Assembly (NCBI GenBank): GCA_003979345.1
Contig: RYVZ01000020.1
Coordinates: forward strand, 1-63,719
DNA length: 63,719 nucleotides
Source: Lachnospiraceae bacterium
GTDB taxonomy: Bacteria; Bacillota; Clostridia; Lachnospirales; Lachnospiraceae
Direction: 5' to 3'
Part shown: in pieces, positions 18,135-26,906 of the stretch
Numbering within the stretch: the stretch's first letter is position 1
How the letters are laid out: each line of letters starts with the position of its first letter
Notes under the pieces: generated by a model
The model's input: the letters and a program-made list of their open reading frames with translations, nothing else
Told to the model about the DNA's origin: nothing
Database searches by the model: none
Position numbers and translations under genes: made by a program

Positions 18135-19016
18135 ATGGAGCAGATTACCAAAAAAGCATATGCCAAAATAAACCTTACACTGGATGTACGGCATAAGCGG
18201 GAAGACGGTTATCATGAACTGCGGACGGTCATGCAGACAGTCAGCTTATATGATGAGCTGACATTTCAAAAAAGGGAGGATCAAGAGATCGTTCTAACGA
18301 TAAGGGGCGCCTCTCCGGATGTGCCGTGCGATCGGAAGAATCTCGTCTACCGCGCCGTGAGTGCTGTGATGGAACGATTTGAAACCTGCGGCGGCATGGA
18401 CATCCTGCTAAAAAAGCGGATACCGTCTGCTGCGGGCATGGCGGGAGGCAGTGCGGATGCTGCGGCTGCGATTCTGGCATGTAATGACTTGTATGAATTG
18501 CATATGGACGAACGGACGATGTGTGAGATTGCGGTGGGAATCGGTGCGGATGTGCCATACTGTCTGTTTGGAGGAACCGTGTTGTGCGAGGGGATCGGTG
18601 AGATCATGACACCGCTGACTGATCTGCCGGAAATGTATTTTGTTATGGTCAAACCTGATATTGCCGTGTCGACAGCCGAGGTCTATGAGGCGCTGGACCG
18701 GGAAGCGGCATCATGGCATCCCGATGTTGGCGGCATGATACGGGCGGTCAAAAGAAAGGATGCACGCGCAGTGGCGGAGTATCTGGGTAACCGGCTAGAA
18801 AGCGTGACGATCCCGCGGCATCCGGTTATCGAGGACAGAAAACAGGCGCTGTACGGATGTGGGGCAGAAGGCGTGCTCATGAGTGGAAGCGGACCGACTG
18901 TGTTTGGTATTTTCTTTGACAGGGAGCAGCAGAGTCTTGCCTATGAGGCGTTACGCGGCATGGAAGGGATTGGGCAGATCTATATGGCTGAGCCGGTTGC
19001 GGACATCCGGGACTGA
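18135..19016 (+). CDS. ispE: 4-diphosphocytidyl-2-C-methyl-D-erythritol kinase
   Basis: GHMP kinase of the non-mevalonate (MEP) isoprenoid route, phosphorylating CDP-methylerythritol. Motifs in order: AKINLTLDV with the conserved Lys/Asn, KKRIPSAAGMAGGSADAAA (ATP-binding glycine loop), ADVPYCLFGG and the C-terminal LMSGSGPTVFGIF. 293 residues, usual size. Starts after GGGGTGG at ATG 18135; a GntR regulator follows. Confidence 0.95.
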   Translation: MEQITKKAYAKINLTLDVRHKREDGYHELRTVMQTVSLYDELTFQKREDQEIVLTIRGASPDVPCDRKNLVYRAVSAVMERFETCGGMDILLKKRIPSAAGMAGGSADAAAAILACNDLYELHMDERTMCEIAVGIGADVPYCLFGGTVLCEGIGEIMTPLTDLPEMYFVMVKPDIAVSTAEVYEALDREAASWHPDVGGMIRAVKRKDARAVAEYLGNRLESVTIPRHPVIEDRKQALYGCGAEGVLMSGSGPTVFGIFFDREQQSLAYEALRGMEGIGQIYMAEPVADIRD

Positions 19017-19099
19017 ACGGCGTGCAGGACAGATGCTTCACGGGACGGTGCTTTGCAAAGCAATATCTGCAGGACATGACAGAAAGGGAGGAATGATCT

Positions 19100-19789
19100 A
19101 TGGGCTATGATTCTTTGGCAAATACACAATTTCAGCTCAGCATGGATGAGTATCTCCCGCTGCGCGATGTGGTGTTTAATACGCTGCGTCAGGCGATCTT
19201 AAGGGGGGAACTCAAGCCGGGAGAGCGGTTGATGGAGATCCATCTTGCAGAGAAGCTTGGCGTCAGCAGAACGCCGATCAGAGAAGCGATACGCAAGCTG
19301 GAGCTCGAGGGGCTTGTCACGATGATCCCGCGGCGCGGTGCGGAAGTGGCGCGCATTACCGAGAAAAATCTGCGGGATGTGCTGGAGGTACGCCGCGAGC
19401 TGGATGCGTTTTCCTGCGAGCTGGCGTGCGACAGGATCACGAAACAGGAAGGCGAGGAGCTGTACCGGGCATGTGAAGAGTTTGCCGCGGCGACAGCAAC
19501 GCGGGATGCCACGGTGATTGCGGCAGCGGATGTGAAACTGCATGATATCATTGTGAATGCGGCAGGAAATGAACGCCTGACAGAGATCCTGAATAATCTT
19601 TCCGAGCAGATGTACCGCTATCGCTTTGAGTATATCAAGGATACGAGCAATTATGAGAAACTGGTGGAGGAACACCGGATCATCTATGAGAGCATCTTAA
19701 AAAAAGACAAACAGACGGCGGCACGGACCGCAAGGGTTCATATTGATAATCAGGAACGTTCGATTCTGAATCTGCTTCGGGGAGAATAG
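19100..19789 (+). CDS. GntR-family regulator, FadR/FCD type
   Basis: 229-residue transcription factor. N-terminal winged helix (about residues 16-80: LRQAILRGELKPGERL, LGVSRTPIREAIRKLELEGLV) and C-terminal all-helical FCD ligand domain (LRDVLEVRRELDAFSCELA, and the metal-site region LHDIIVNAAGNERL with HxxIxxxxGN). FCD regulators respond to small carboxylic acids or sugar acids; the ligand is not predictable here. RBS GGGAGGA upstream. It sits between ispE and a small exported protein and may be transcribed with ispE. Confidence 0.88.
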   Translation: MGYDSLANTQFQLSMDEYLPLRDVVFNTLRQAILRGELKPGERLMEIHLAEKLGVSRTPIREAIRKLELEGLVTMIPRRGAEVARITEKNLRDVLEVRRELDAFSCELACDRITKQEGEELYRACEEFAAATATRDATVIAAADVKLHDIIVNAAGNERLTEILNNLSEQMYRYRFEYIKDTSNYEKLVEEHRIIYESILKKDKQTAARTARVHIDNQERSILNLLRGE

Positions 19790-19860
19790 GATAAGATAGG
19801 GATTGTATATTTTCTTCGAAAAAGGTAAGACTCCGGGTATCATAACACGCGGAGGATATT

Positions 19861-20166
19861 ATGAAGCAGATCAGGAGAAGAACAGCAATATTGGCAGCAG
19901 CGGCATTATGCTGGGCAATCATGTTCCCGGAATATGTATTTACATCAGACAGCTATACAGCGTTTGTGTATGAGGCGCAAGACCCGCTTTACTCAGAAGT
20001 GGCGGATGAGTCTGCAGGGGTATCGGCGCCGGACGGAGCGCAGGCTATGGAAAGCGTTCAGCGCGCGGGGGAGATACAGGAGCTGTATGAGGCAGTCAGG
20101 GAAGGAAGGGTACGCTATCGCATCGGATTCATAGAGTACTTAAGAAATTACTTATTCGGAACCTGA
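19861..20166 (+). CDS. Small exported hypothetical protein
   Basis: 101 residues. Basic N-terminus then hydrophobic stretch (ILAAAALCWAIMF), consistent with a signal peptide or membrane anchor; the rest is acidic with a short amphipathic C-terminus ending in RNYLFGT. GCGGAGGAT lies before ATG 19861. No family recognised. It directly precedes murI with an 18-base gap, so it is probably in the same transcript. Confidence 0.6.
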   Translation: MKQIRRRTAILAAAALCWAIMFPEYVFTSDSYTAFVYEAQDPLYSEVADESAGVSAPDGAQAMESVQRAGEIQELYEAVREGRVRYRIGFIEYLRNYLFGT

Positions 20167-20184
20167 AAGGGGCATCGTTCATTT

Positions 20185-21018
20185 ATGGAGCATACAAAAC
20201 ATGACAGGTATGCGCCGATCGGAGTATTCGATTCCGGAGTCGGCGGGCTGACTGTGGCGCGCGAGATCATGCGGCAGATACCGAATGAGCATATCGTGTA
20301 TTTCGGGGATACTGCTCGCGTTCCTTACGGGAGTAAGTCAAGGGAGACTGTGACAAAGTACTCGGAACAGATCGTTCGTTTCTTACAAACGCAGCATGTA
20401 AAGGCGATCGTGATCGCCTGTAATACGGCAAGTGCATGTGCGCTTGAGACGATCGAGAAAGATATTGATATTCCGATCATCGGCGTTGTAAAGCCGGGCG
20501 CTAAGGCAGCGGTATCAGTGACGCGAAATGGAAAGATCGGCGTGATCGGAACAGCGGCGACGATAGACAGTCATATTTATAGTGATTACATACAGGAGCT
20601 GAACAGCTCTGCACAGGTGATCGGAAAAGCATGTCCTCTTTTTGTTCCGCTGGTTGAGGAGGGACTTTGGGAAGATCCTGTTACCGATGAGATCGCGATG
20701 CGCTACCTCTCAGAATTGATTGATGTCGAAATTGATACGCTGATCCTGGGCTGTACGCATTATCCACTGATCCGTAAAGCGATAGGCAGACTCGTCGGGG
20801 AAGGAGTAACGCTTGTCAACCCGGCATATGAGACGGCACTGGAACTGAGGGAACTGCTGGATGAGCACGACCTGCTCAATGATCGCAGGCCTGAGCTCGG
20901 GGTAAATCATTATCAGTTTTTTGTTTCGGATGCGGCAGAGAAGTTTAAGACGTTTGCCAATTCGATCATTAAGTATGGAATCCTGACAGCAAAGACAATA
21001 CAAATAGAAGAATATTAG
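20185..21018 (+). CDS. murI: Glutamate racemase
   Basis: Makes D-glutamate for peptidoglycan. 277 residues with the two catalytic-cysteine motifs: ACNTASA (first Cys) and LGCTHYPLI (second Cys), plus the N-terminal GVFDSGVGGLTV and FGDTARVPYG substrate-binding motifs. RBS GAAAGGGG. Followed within 12 bases by the DUF1934 gene. Confidence 0.96.
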   Translation: MEHTKHDRYAPIGVFDSGVGGLTVAREIMRQIPNEHIVYFGDTARVPYGSKSRETVTKYSEQIVRFLQTQHVKAIVIACNTASACALETIEKDIDIPIIGVVKPGAKAAVSVTRNGKIGVIGTAATIDSHIYSDYIQELNSSAQVIGKACPLFVPLVEEGLWEDPVTDEIAMRYLSELIDVEIDTLILGCTHYPLIRKAIGRLVGEGVTLVNPAYETALELRELLDEHDLLNDRRPELGVNHYQFFVSDAAEKFKTFANSIIKYGILTAKTIQIEEY

Positions 21019-21030
21019 AGGATGAGTGCC

Positions 21031-21477
21031 ATGACAAAGGAAGTGATCGCCGTAATCCGTGGACTGCATTTCTCCATGGAAGACGGCGCGGACAAGATAG
21101 AGACGATCACGCCGGCAGAATACTTCTTCCGGAGCGGATGCCATTATCTGGTTTATGAAGATCTGGACGAGGGAACCGGAAAGAAGACAAGGAACTTGTT
21201 GAAATGCCGTCCCCATTTTGCAGAACTTACCAGAAAAGGACTGATCGACGTACATATGGTTTTTGAGGAGCACAGAAAGAATGTGGCGCGTTATACGACT
21301 CCTTTTGGGTCGGTCATGATCGGAATCGACACGACACGGGTGGATATCGACGAGCAGCCGGATAAGATACGGCTTTCCATTGACTATGTGCTTGAGATCA
21401 ATTATGAGCAGTTTGCAAACTGCAATATCCATGTGGAGATCAGTGAGAAGAATGCGGGAATCGATCTGGCGGGTTAA
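21031..21477 (+). CDS. DUF1934 (YwiB-like) beta-barrel protein
   Basis: About 148 residues, matching the YwiB/DUF1934 family, a lipocalin-like small beta-barrel of unknown function in Firmicutes. Visible family features: IETITPAEYFFRSGCHYLVYED near the start and repeated beta-strands with YTTPFGSVMIGIDT. I prefer ATG 21031, as GAGGA is eight bases upstream; ATG 21022 overlaps that ribosome site. Adjacent to murI and closed by a strong terminator. Confidence 0.8.
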   Translation: MTKEVIAVIRGLHFSMEDGADKIETITPAEYFFRSGCHYLVYEDLDEGTGKKTRNLLKCRPHFAELTRKGLIDVHMVFEEHRKNVARYTTPFGSVMIGIDTTRVDIDEQPDKIRLSIDYVLEINYEQFANCNIHVEISEKNAGIDLAG

Positions 21478-21510
21478 AAAAGACCTCTGCGTTTACGGAG
21501 GTCTTTTTTA
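21476..21510 (+). terminator. Terminator after the murI operon
   Basis: AAGACCTC...GAGGTCTT stem with an A run before and T6 after. Confidence 0.85.
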
Positions 21511-21614
21511 TGCGTATTCATCTGACTTGACATGGTAAATTATTTATGTGAAAATATTACTAAAAGCGTATTATGTGATCGATCGCAAGAACAGGAACGG
21601 AAGCGGGGAAGAAA

Positions 21615-22598
21615 ATGGCTACAATTAAAGAGATTGCTGAGATCGTAGGCGTGTCAAGTGCCGCAGTGTCAAGAGTGCTGAATTATGACGAGAAAATTTC
21701 CGTCAGCAACGAGACGCGGGAAGCCATTTTTGCGGCGGCAGAGAAGATCGGATATAAAAAGAGAGTCATTTATCCGAAGATTGAAAATGTCGCGCTGTTG
21801 TATTTTACCGACAATGAAGACGAGCTGGAAGATGTTTTTTACAGCGGTGTGAAAGACGAGATCGTAAAGCAGGCAAAGAAAATGAATATCTGCTTAAGCA
21901 TATACAACCGTCAGGACGGCATGAATGCGATCCCGCGCGATCTCAACGCGTTTATCGCAGTCGGGTGGCTGAACAGAAAAGAAATTGATAAGCTATACCG
22001 GATCTGTAAGCGAGGCGTATTTATCGGAACATCACCTGATGAAAAACTGTATGATGCAGTGCGGCCGAATATGGATTCTTTTATGACACAGATGGTGGAT
22101 TACTTTATGGAGAAAGGGCATAAATCCATCGGTTTTATCGGGGGAAGCGACCGCAATATCGATACCGGTGCACCATCCATGGATATCAGGGAATGGTCGT
22201 TTCGGCAGAGCGCTGCTTACTATGGGTGCCTGAATGAAGAGTATATTCTGATCTCGGACAGCTTCACTGTTTCTGAGGGCTACCGGCTAGCCAGAAAGCT
22301 TGTGAAAAAAGGAAAATTCCCAACGGCACTCTGTATCGCGAGCGATACGCTTGCCGTCGGAGTTTTGCAGGCGCTCAATGAAGAAGGAATACAGGTGCCG
22401 GAGCAAATAGCATTATTCAGCATCAATGACGTCAATATCGCGAAATATCTGTCCCCCCCGCTCACAACGATCCATATCGACATACCGTGTATCTGTGAGA
22501 CGGCGCTGGAATTGCTAAGAAACCGTGTATTGAACGGCGGGAAGGTTACGAAGTCCGTATTTGTAAATGGGATTCCGGTGTATCGAAAAAGCTGCTGA
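21615..22598 (+). CDS. LacI-family regulator of the galactan locus (GanR-like)
   Basis: 327-residue LacI/GalR repressor: helix-turn-helix at residues 2-25 (TIKEIAEIVGVSSAAVSRVL), then a periplasmic-binding-like sugar domain with KGHKSIGFIGGSDR and TALCIASDTLAVGVLQAL. Its position directly before galactan-utilisation genes suggests that it represses them and is released by galacto-oligosaccharide, as GanR does in Bacillus. The candidate operator is the palindrome at 22768-22796. A terminator separates it from the next gene. Naming it GanR is an inference from context. Confidence 0.85.
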   Translation: MATIKEIAEIVGVSSAAVSRVLNYDEKISVSNETREAIFAAAEKIGYKKRVIYPKIENVALLYFTDNEDELEDVFYSGVKDEIVKQAKKMNICLSIYNRQDGMNAIPRDLNAFIAVGWLNRKEIDKLYRICKRGVFIGTSPDEKLYDAVRPNMDSFMTQMVDYFMEKGHKSIGFIGGSDRNIDTGAPSMDIREWSFRQSAAYYGCLNEEYILISDSFTVSEGYRLARKLVKKGKFPTALCIASDTLAVGVLQALNEEGIQVPEQIALFSINDVNIAKYLSPPLTTIHIDIPCICETALELLRNRVLNGGKVTKSVFVNGIPVYRKSC

Positions 22599-22646
22599 GA
22601 TGGCCGGTATATGGTTTCTTTTATGCCTATCGTGTTTTCTGAAAAG

Positions 22647-22675
22647 AATCTGCATACGAGTATGCGGATTTTTTT
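22647..22675 (+). terminator. Terminator after the LacI regulator
   Basis: AATCTGCATAC-GAG-TATGCGGATT followed by a run of seven T. Confidence 0.8.
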
Positions 22676-22767
22676 ATGCATATTTGCCAAAAAAAGTCGT
22701 GGCGTATTATGGATATGGTGGAAAATGCAGCTACTCATCTTGACAGAATCATGCAGTAATGTTAAGC

Positions 22768-22796
22768 TTTTATAAGTAAAACATTTACTTATAAAA
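22768..22796 (+). promoter_or_regulatory. Perfect palindrome, candidate operator of the gan operon
   Basis: TTTTATAAGTAAA-ACA-TTTACTTATAAAA: 13-base perfect arms with a 3-base centre, 46 bases before the CBM-lipoprotein start. No T run follows. The core AAGTAAA...TTTACTT resembles LacI-family operators. Confidence 0.6.
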
Positions 22797-22841
22797 AGAT
22801 AAATGATTAACTGTTTGTCTGATAGGGAAAGGAGAAATACA

Positions 22842-23396
22842 ATGAAAAAGAGATGGGTGGCAATTGTATTAGCGGTTGCAATGCTTATGACGGCTGCAGG
22901 CTGCGGTAAGAAGGAGGCGGCAAAAGCAGAACCGGATGCAAACGGAAATTATCTTGTAAATGGAAGCTTTGAAGAAGCAGATTTTACCGGATGGACAGTC
23001 ACCAACATTGATGATGTGACGGAGGAGCTCAATATCTATGACCGTGAAACCGACTGCTATGAAGGCGTACAGTCGCTGCATTTTTATTCCGGAAGCAGCA
23101 ATGTGAATTTTACGGCGGAGCAGACCGTTTCCGGACTGGAAGAGGGAACCTATAAGCTGACAGCACATATTCAGGGGGATGCGGCTGGTGACGAGAACGC
23201 TTCTGTTTATTTCTATGCGGTCGTGAACGGCGAGGAGATCAAAGTGGACGCCGGGCTGAACGGGTATGTGAACTGGTATACGGCAGAGCTTACCGGTCTT
23301 GCACCGACAAACGGCGAGATCACGGTGGGCGTCAGCGTAACGACCGCGCCGGGCGGCTGGGGAACGATTGACGATATCTCACTTGTAAGAGAATAA
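22842..23396 (+). CDS. Galactan-binding lipoprotein (CBM61-like)
   Basis: 184 residues from ATG 22842 (AAAGGAG upstream; the frame begins at 22803). Lipoprotein signal MKKRWVAIVLAVAMLMTAAGC, then one beta-sandwich carbohydrate-binding module (NYLVNGSFEEADFTGWTV ... GGWGTIDDISLV). This pattern resembles the CBM61 modules attached to GH53 beta-1,4-galactanases. Here the module stands alone as a surface lipoprotein directly before a GH53 gene, suggesting galactan capture at the cell surface. Family assignment is from pattern recognition and would need a profile search. Confidence 0.7.
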   Translation: MKKRWVAIVLAVAMLMTAAGCGKKEAAKAEPDANGNYLVNGSFEEADFTGWTVTNIDDVTEELNIYDRETDCYEGVQSLHFYSGSSNVNFTAEQTVSGLEEGTYKLTAHIQGDAAGDENASVYFYAVVNGEEIKVDAGLNGYVNWYTAELTGLAPTNGEITVGVSVTTAPGGWGTIDDISLVRE

Positions 23397-23461
23397 AGTT
23401 TGTTGCGAAGCGTTCAAATATGGATAAGCACGTGCGCTTAAAATGCGCAAAGGAGTAAACA

Positions 23462-24535
23462 GTGGAGATAATAAAAGGCGTGGATGTTTCCATGATCATG
23501 GAATTGGAGGCGCATGGGGCATCCTATTATCTAAATGGAAATAAAGAAGATTTGTTTCATTTATTAAAAACATGCGGCGTCAACATGGTACGGCTCAGGA
23601 TCTGGACAGATCCCTATGATGAGAACGGAGATCCTTATGGCGGCGGCATGAACGACCTCGGGACAACTGCGGCGCTTGCCGGACGGACAGTGGAAAATGG
23701 AATGGAATTTATGGTAGATTTCCATTACAGTGATTTTTGGGCTGATCCGGGAAAGCAGGTAAAGCCAAAGGCATGGGGAAGCTTAAGCGGCAGCGCTCTT
23801 GAGACGGCAGTTTATCTGCATACGGTAGAAACGCTGAAGTCATTAAAAAATAGAAAGCTGGTTCCTGCAATGGTGCAGGTCGGAAATGAGATCACAAGGG
23901 GGCTGCTCTGGCCGGATGGATATGTCGATCAGACGGAAAGTATGGCGGCACTGCTGAAAGCGGGTATCAGGGGAGTGCGGGAGGAATGCCCGGATGCTAA
24001 AATCGTGCTGCACCTTGATTTTGGGACGGATAATCAGATGTATCGTAAATGGTTTGACGCGGTTCTGCCATATGAGCTTGATTTTGATGTGATCGGGATG
24101 TCCTATTATCCGCACTGGAACGGAAGCTTAGAACTGCTTTTGGAAAATATGAATGATATGTCAGGACGATATGCCAAAGAAGTGATCGTGGCGGAAACTT
24201 CGATCGGATATACGACGGACACGCTGGGCTGTAAGGGGATCGTATTTACCGAAGAACAGGAAAAGGCGACGGGCTATCCGGCGACTCCGGACGGGCAGGA
24301 AGCATTTTTGAGAGACTTATATGCGGCTGTCAGGAGTGTGCAGAATGAGAAGGGGATCGGTGTATTTTACTGGGAGCCTGCGTGGCTTCCGATTCCGGGC
24401 TGCACATGGGCAAATAAGAGCGGCAGCCTTTATATGAAGGATCAGACTGAGGCAGGAAATGCAATGGCTAATATGGCATTATTCGACGCGGCAGGAAACG
24501 CAAATCCTGCTCTGCTCAATCTGAAGTCGATGTGA
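23462..24535 (+). CDS. ganB: Arabinogalactan endo-beta-1,4-galactanase (GH53), no signal peptide
   Basis: GH53 enzyme cutting beta-1,4-galactan. Starts with KGVDVSMIMELE, the family's first strand; NMVRLRIWTDP, DFHYSDFWADPGKQ and KAW follow. Catalytic acid/base Glu143 is in VGNEITRG and the nucleophile Glu245 in VAETSIGYT. GTG start at 23462 follows AAAGGAG. Unlike most GH53 enzymes it has no signal peptide, so it is probably cytoplasmic and would act on imported galacto-oligosaccharides. 357 residues, complete domain. Confidence 0.92.
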   Translation: MEIIKGVDVSMIMELEAHGASYYLNGNKEDLFHLLKTCGVNMVRLRIWTDPYDENGDPYGGGMNDLGTTAALAGRTVENGMEFMVDFHYSDFWADPGKQVKPKAWGSLSGSALETAVYLHTVETLKSLKNRKLVPAMVQVGNEITRGLLWPDGYVDQTESMAALLKAGIRGVREECPDAKIVLHLDFGTDNQMYRKWFDAVLPYELDFDVIGMSYYPHWNGSLELLLENMNDMSGRYAKEVIVAETSIGYTTDTLGCKGIVFTEEQEKATGYPATPDGQEAFLRDLYAAVRSVQNEKGIGVFYWEPAWLPIPGCTWANKSGSLYMKDQTEAGNAMANMALFDAAGNANPALLNLKSM

Positions 24536-24658
24536 TGAAGGAAGCGTGGACGCAAGAGCAGCGTTCTTCATTCTTTATTTTAATGATTGTTTGCGCCGGC
24601 GAAACGGCATTCAAATTTTGACTGGGATGCCCGCCGTGGCGCGCAAAGGAGGCTAACA

Positions 24659-25861
24659 ATGAAGAAAAAGATCGTGACAGTCATGTTTGGTGTATTGTTT
24701 GCAGCCGGGATCTTAAGCGGTTGTGGAAAGAGCGGAAAATCTGATACAAAACTTACCATTTGGACAAATATGAGCGTTGAGGCGGATACGATTCAGAAGT
24801 ACGCTGACGAATGGGGGACGGCAAACGGCTATGAGGTCGAGATCGTTCACCAGTCGCCGTCCGTACAGCAGTTTGCACAGGCCGTAAAAAGCGATTCGGG
24901 GCCGGATGCAGTCATTGGGATCCCGAACGATCAGCTTGCCGACTATGTCAATGCTTCTCTTGCTGCAAAGGTGCCGGAAGGTTTGTATACAGACAGCGAT
25001 TTTTCTGATGCGGCGATTCAGGCGTGCTATGTGAACGGGGAAAGATATGCGGCGCCGCTTTCCGTAGAGACGACGACATTGTTCTACAATACAGATCTGG
25101 TGACGGAGGTCCCCGCGACATGGGAGGAGCTTGTGGAACAGGCGGCGGTAAGTGGGGGAGTGCAGTTTGACGCAACGAGCATTTATTATGATCTGGGGTT
25201 TGTCAGGGCGTGCGGCGGTTATATTTTTCAATATCAGGGCGGCGCATATGACACATCGGATATCGGGCTTGCCAATGAGGGTGCGGTAGAGGCATATGGA
25301 TTCATCAACGACCTGTATAGCAAATATCATGTCATTTCCAATGACGTGACGGCAGATATTGCGAGAAGTAATTTCCAAAACGGAAAGTGTGCTTATTACA
25401 TCGGCGGACCCTGGGACATTGACGGATTTACATCGGCGGGTACACATTTTGCGGTCTGCGAAATGCCAACGTTCCACGGAGCACCGTTTGTAACACCTGT
25501 TGGAACGCAGATCAGTTTTGTAAGTAGTGAGAGTGACCGTCAGGATAAAGCATGGGAGCTGATCATGTACCTGATCGATCATGGCGCGCTGGATATGTAT
25601 GAGGCGGGAGACCGCATTCCGGCAAAACTGTCCGATCAAAATATGGATGCGATTCAGAATAACGAGTATTCGCAGGCATTTATCACGCAGATCAATAACG
25701 GTGAGCCGATGCCGACTGTCTCTGAGATGGGGCAGCTATGGGGCATTTTTACGAATAACATCCGGTCGATGTGGGCGGGAGAGCTGACTGTCGAAGAGAC
25801 AGCCGGGAATATCGTGCGGCAGCTTCAGGAAGCGATCGAATTGATGAACTCGGGTAAGTGA
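24659..25861 (+). CDS. ABC sugar-binding lipoprotein of the galactan importer
   Basis: Family 1 extracellular solute-binding protein (MalE/CycB type), 400 residues from ATG 24659 with AAAGGAGG upstream. Lipobox LFAAGILSGC gives a mature Cys near residue 22. Motifs: LTIWTNM at the first strand, WEELVEQA, YYIGGPWDIDGF and the C-terminal IWGIFTNNIRSMWAG. Binds oligosaccharides outside the cell and hands them to the two permeases that follow. By context the substrate is galacto-oligosaccharide (GanO/GanS-like). No ATPase gene is present; these importers often share MsmX-type ATPases. Confidence 0.9.
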   Translation: MKKKIVTVMFGVLFAAGILSGCGKSGKSDTKLTIWTNMSVEADTIQKYADEWGTANGYEVEIVHQSPSVQQFAQAVKSDSGPDAVIGIPNDQLADYVNASLAAKVPEGLYTDSDFSDAAIQACYVNGERYAAPLSVETTTLFYNTDLVTEVPATWEELVEQAAVSGGVQFDATSIYYDLGFVRACGGYIFQYQGGAYDTSDIGLANEGAVEAYGFINDLYSKYHVISNDVTADIARSNFQNGKCAYYIGGPWDIDGFTSAGTHFAVCEMPTFHGAPFVTPVGTQISFVSSESDRQDKAWELIMYLIDHGALDMYEAGDRIPAKLSDQNMDAIQNNEYSQAFITQINNGEPMPTVSEMGQLWGIFTNNIRSMWAGELTVEETAGNIVRQLQEAIELMNSGK

Positions 25862-25994
25862 TGCGGCGCGGAGAGATGTAAAGATACGTAAAGCAGATAG
25901 CAGCAATACCGGCGCAGCCGTTACAGCATATCATAACAGCGCCGCACACAGTGTCGGGTGAAACAGCAGAAATCGCGGAGGAATGGAAATTACT

Positions 25995-26906
25995 ATGAGA
26001 AAGAAAAAGAATGGAAGGGCATATGCATATCTGGCGCCGGCGTTAATATCCATCCTGCTGGTTACATGCCTGCCGATCGTATACACGGTCATCCTGTCGT
26101 TTACAAACTATAATATGTATCATCTAAACGACTTCTCGTTTGTTGGTATCGCAAATTATATAACCGTATTTTCAGGGAGTATTAAAAATGTGTTTTTCCC
26201 TGTACTCGGATGGACGGTGTGCTTTGCACTGCTCAGTACGGCGGGCGCTTACGCGATGGGACTGATACTGGCAATTTTATTAAACAATCCACATATGAAA
26301 GAGTCTAAGATCTACAGGGCTGTGCTGATCGTGCCGTGGGCGCTGCCGTCCACGATCGCGATCCTGGCATGGCAGGGACTCTTAAATGAGCAATACGGCG
26401 GGATCAATAATCTGTTTCATGCTCTTGGAATTGCCCAAAATATTCCGTGGCTGACTGATCCGTTCTGGGCGCGCGCCGGAATCATCATCGTCAATATCTG
26501 GCTCGGCTTTCCGTATATGATGAATGTATGCTTAGGAGGTCTGCAGGCGATCTCAACCGAATATTATGAGGCTGCCAAAATGGACGGTGCGTCGCGTTTT
26601 CAGTGTTTTAAGAGCATTACGCTGCCGATGGTGACAAAGCTATCCGTTCCGCTTGTGATTTCTTCGTTTGCGTCTAATTTTAATAATTTTGGAAACATCT
26701 ACATGATCACGCAGGGCGGACCGGCGAGAGTGGATAACCAGTTTGCGGGCTATACGGATATTCTGGCGAGCACGACCTATAAAATGACGACATGGTCGAA
26801 CCGTTACGAGCTGTCGGCGACGTTCAGTGTATTGATCTTTCTCATTGTCGGCACATTTACGCTGATCAATATGCATTTGTCCGGCTCGTTCAAGGAGGTG
26901 GATTAA
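25995..26906 (+). CDS. ABC sugar permease, MalF type
   Basis: Six-helix permease of about 303 residues. Starts MRKKKNGRAYAYLAPALISILLV; the frame opens at ATG 25983, which overlaps the GCGGAGGA site, so ATG 25995 is preferred. The coupling EAA motif reads EYYEAAKMDGASRFQCFKSITLPMV. Partner of the MalG-type permease that starts immediately after the stop codon, as in ganP-ganQ. Confidence 0.9.
   Translation: MRKKKNGRAYAYLAPALISILLVTCLPIVYTVILSFTNYNMYHLNDFSFVGIANYITVFSGSIKNVFFPVLGWTVCFALLSTAGAYAMGLILAILLNNPHMKESKIYRAVLIVPWALPSTIAILAWQGLLNEQYGGINNLFHALGIAQNIPWLTDPFWARAGIIIVNIWLGFPYMMNVCLGGLQAISTEYYEAAKMDGASRFQCFKSITLPMVTKLSVPLVISSFASNFNNFGNIYMITQGGPARVDNQFAGYTDILASTTYKMTTWSNRYELSATFSVLIFLIVGTFTLINMHLSGSFKEVD

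Noticed and set aside
21527..21558. TTGACA upstream of the LacI gene as promoter
   Set aside because: No acceptable -10 box at 16-19 bases spacing.
24713..25639. Minus-strand ORF of 308 codons
   Set aside because: Long only because it mirrors the sugar-binding lipoprotein gene; composition is not protein-like.
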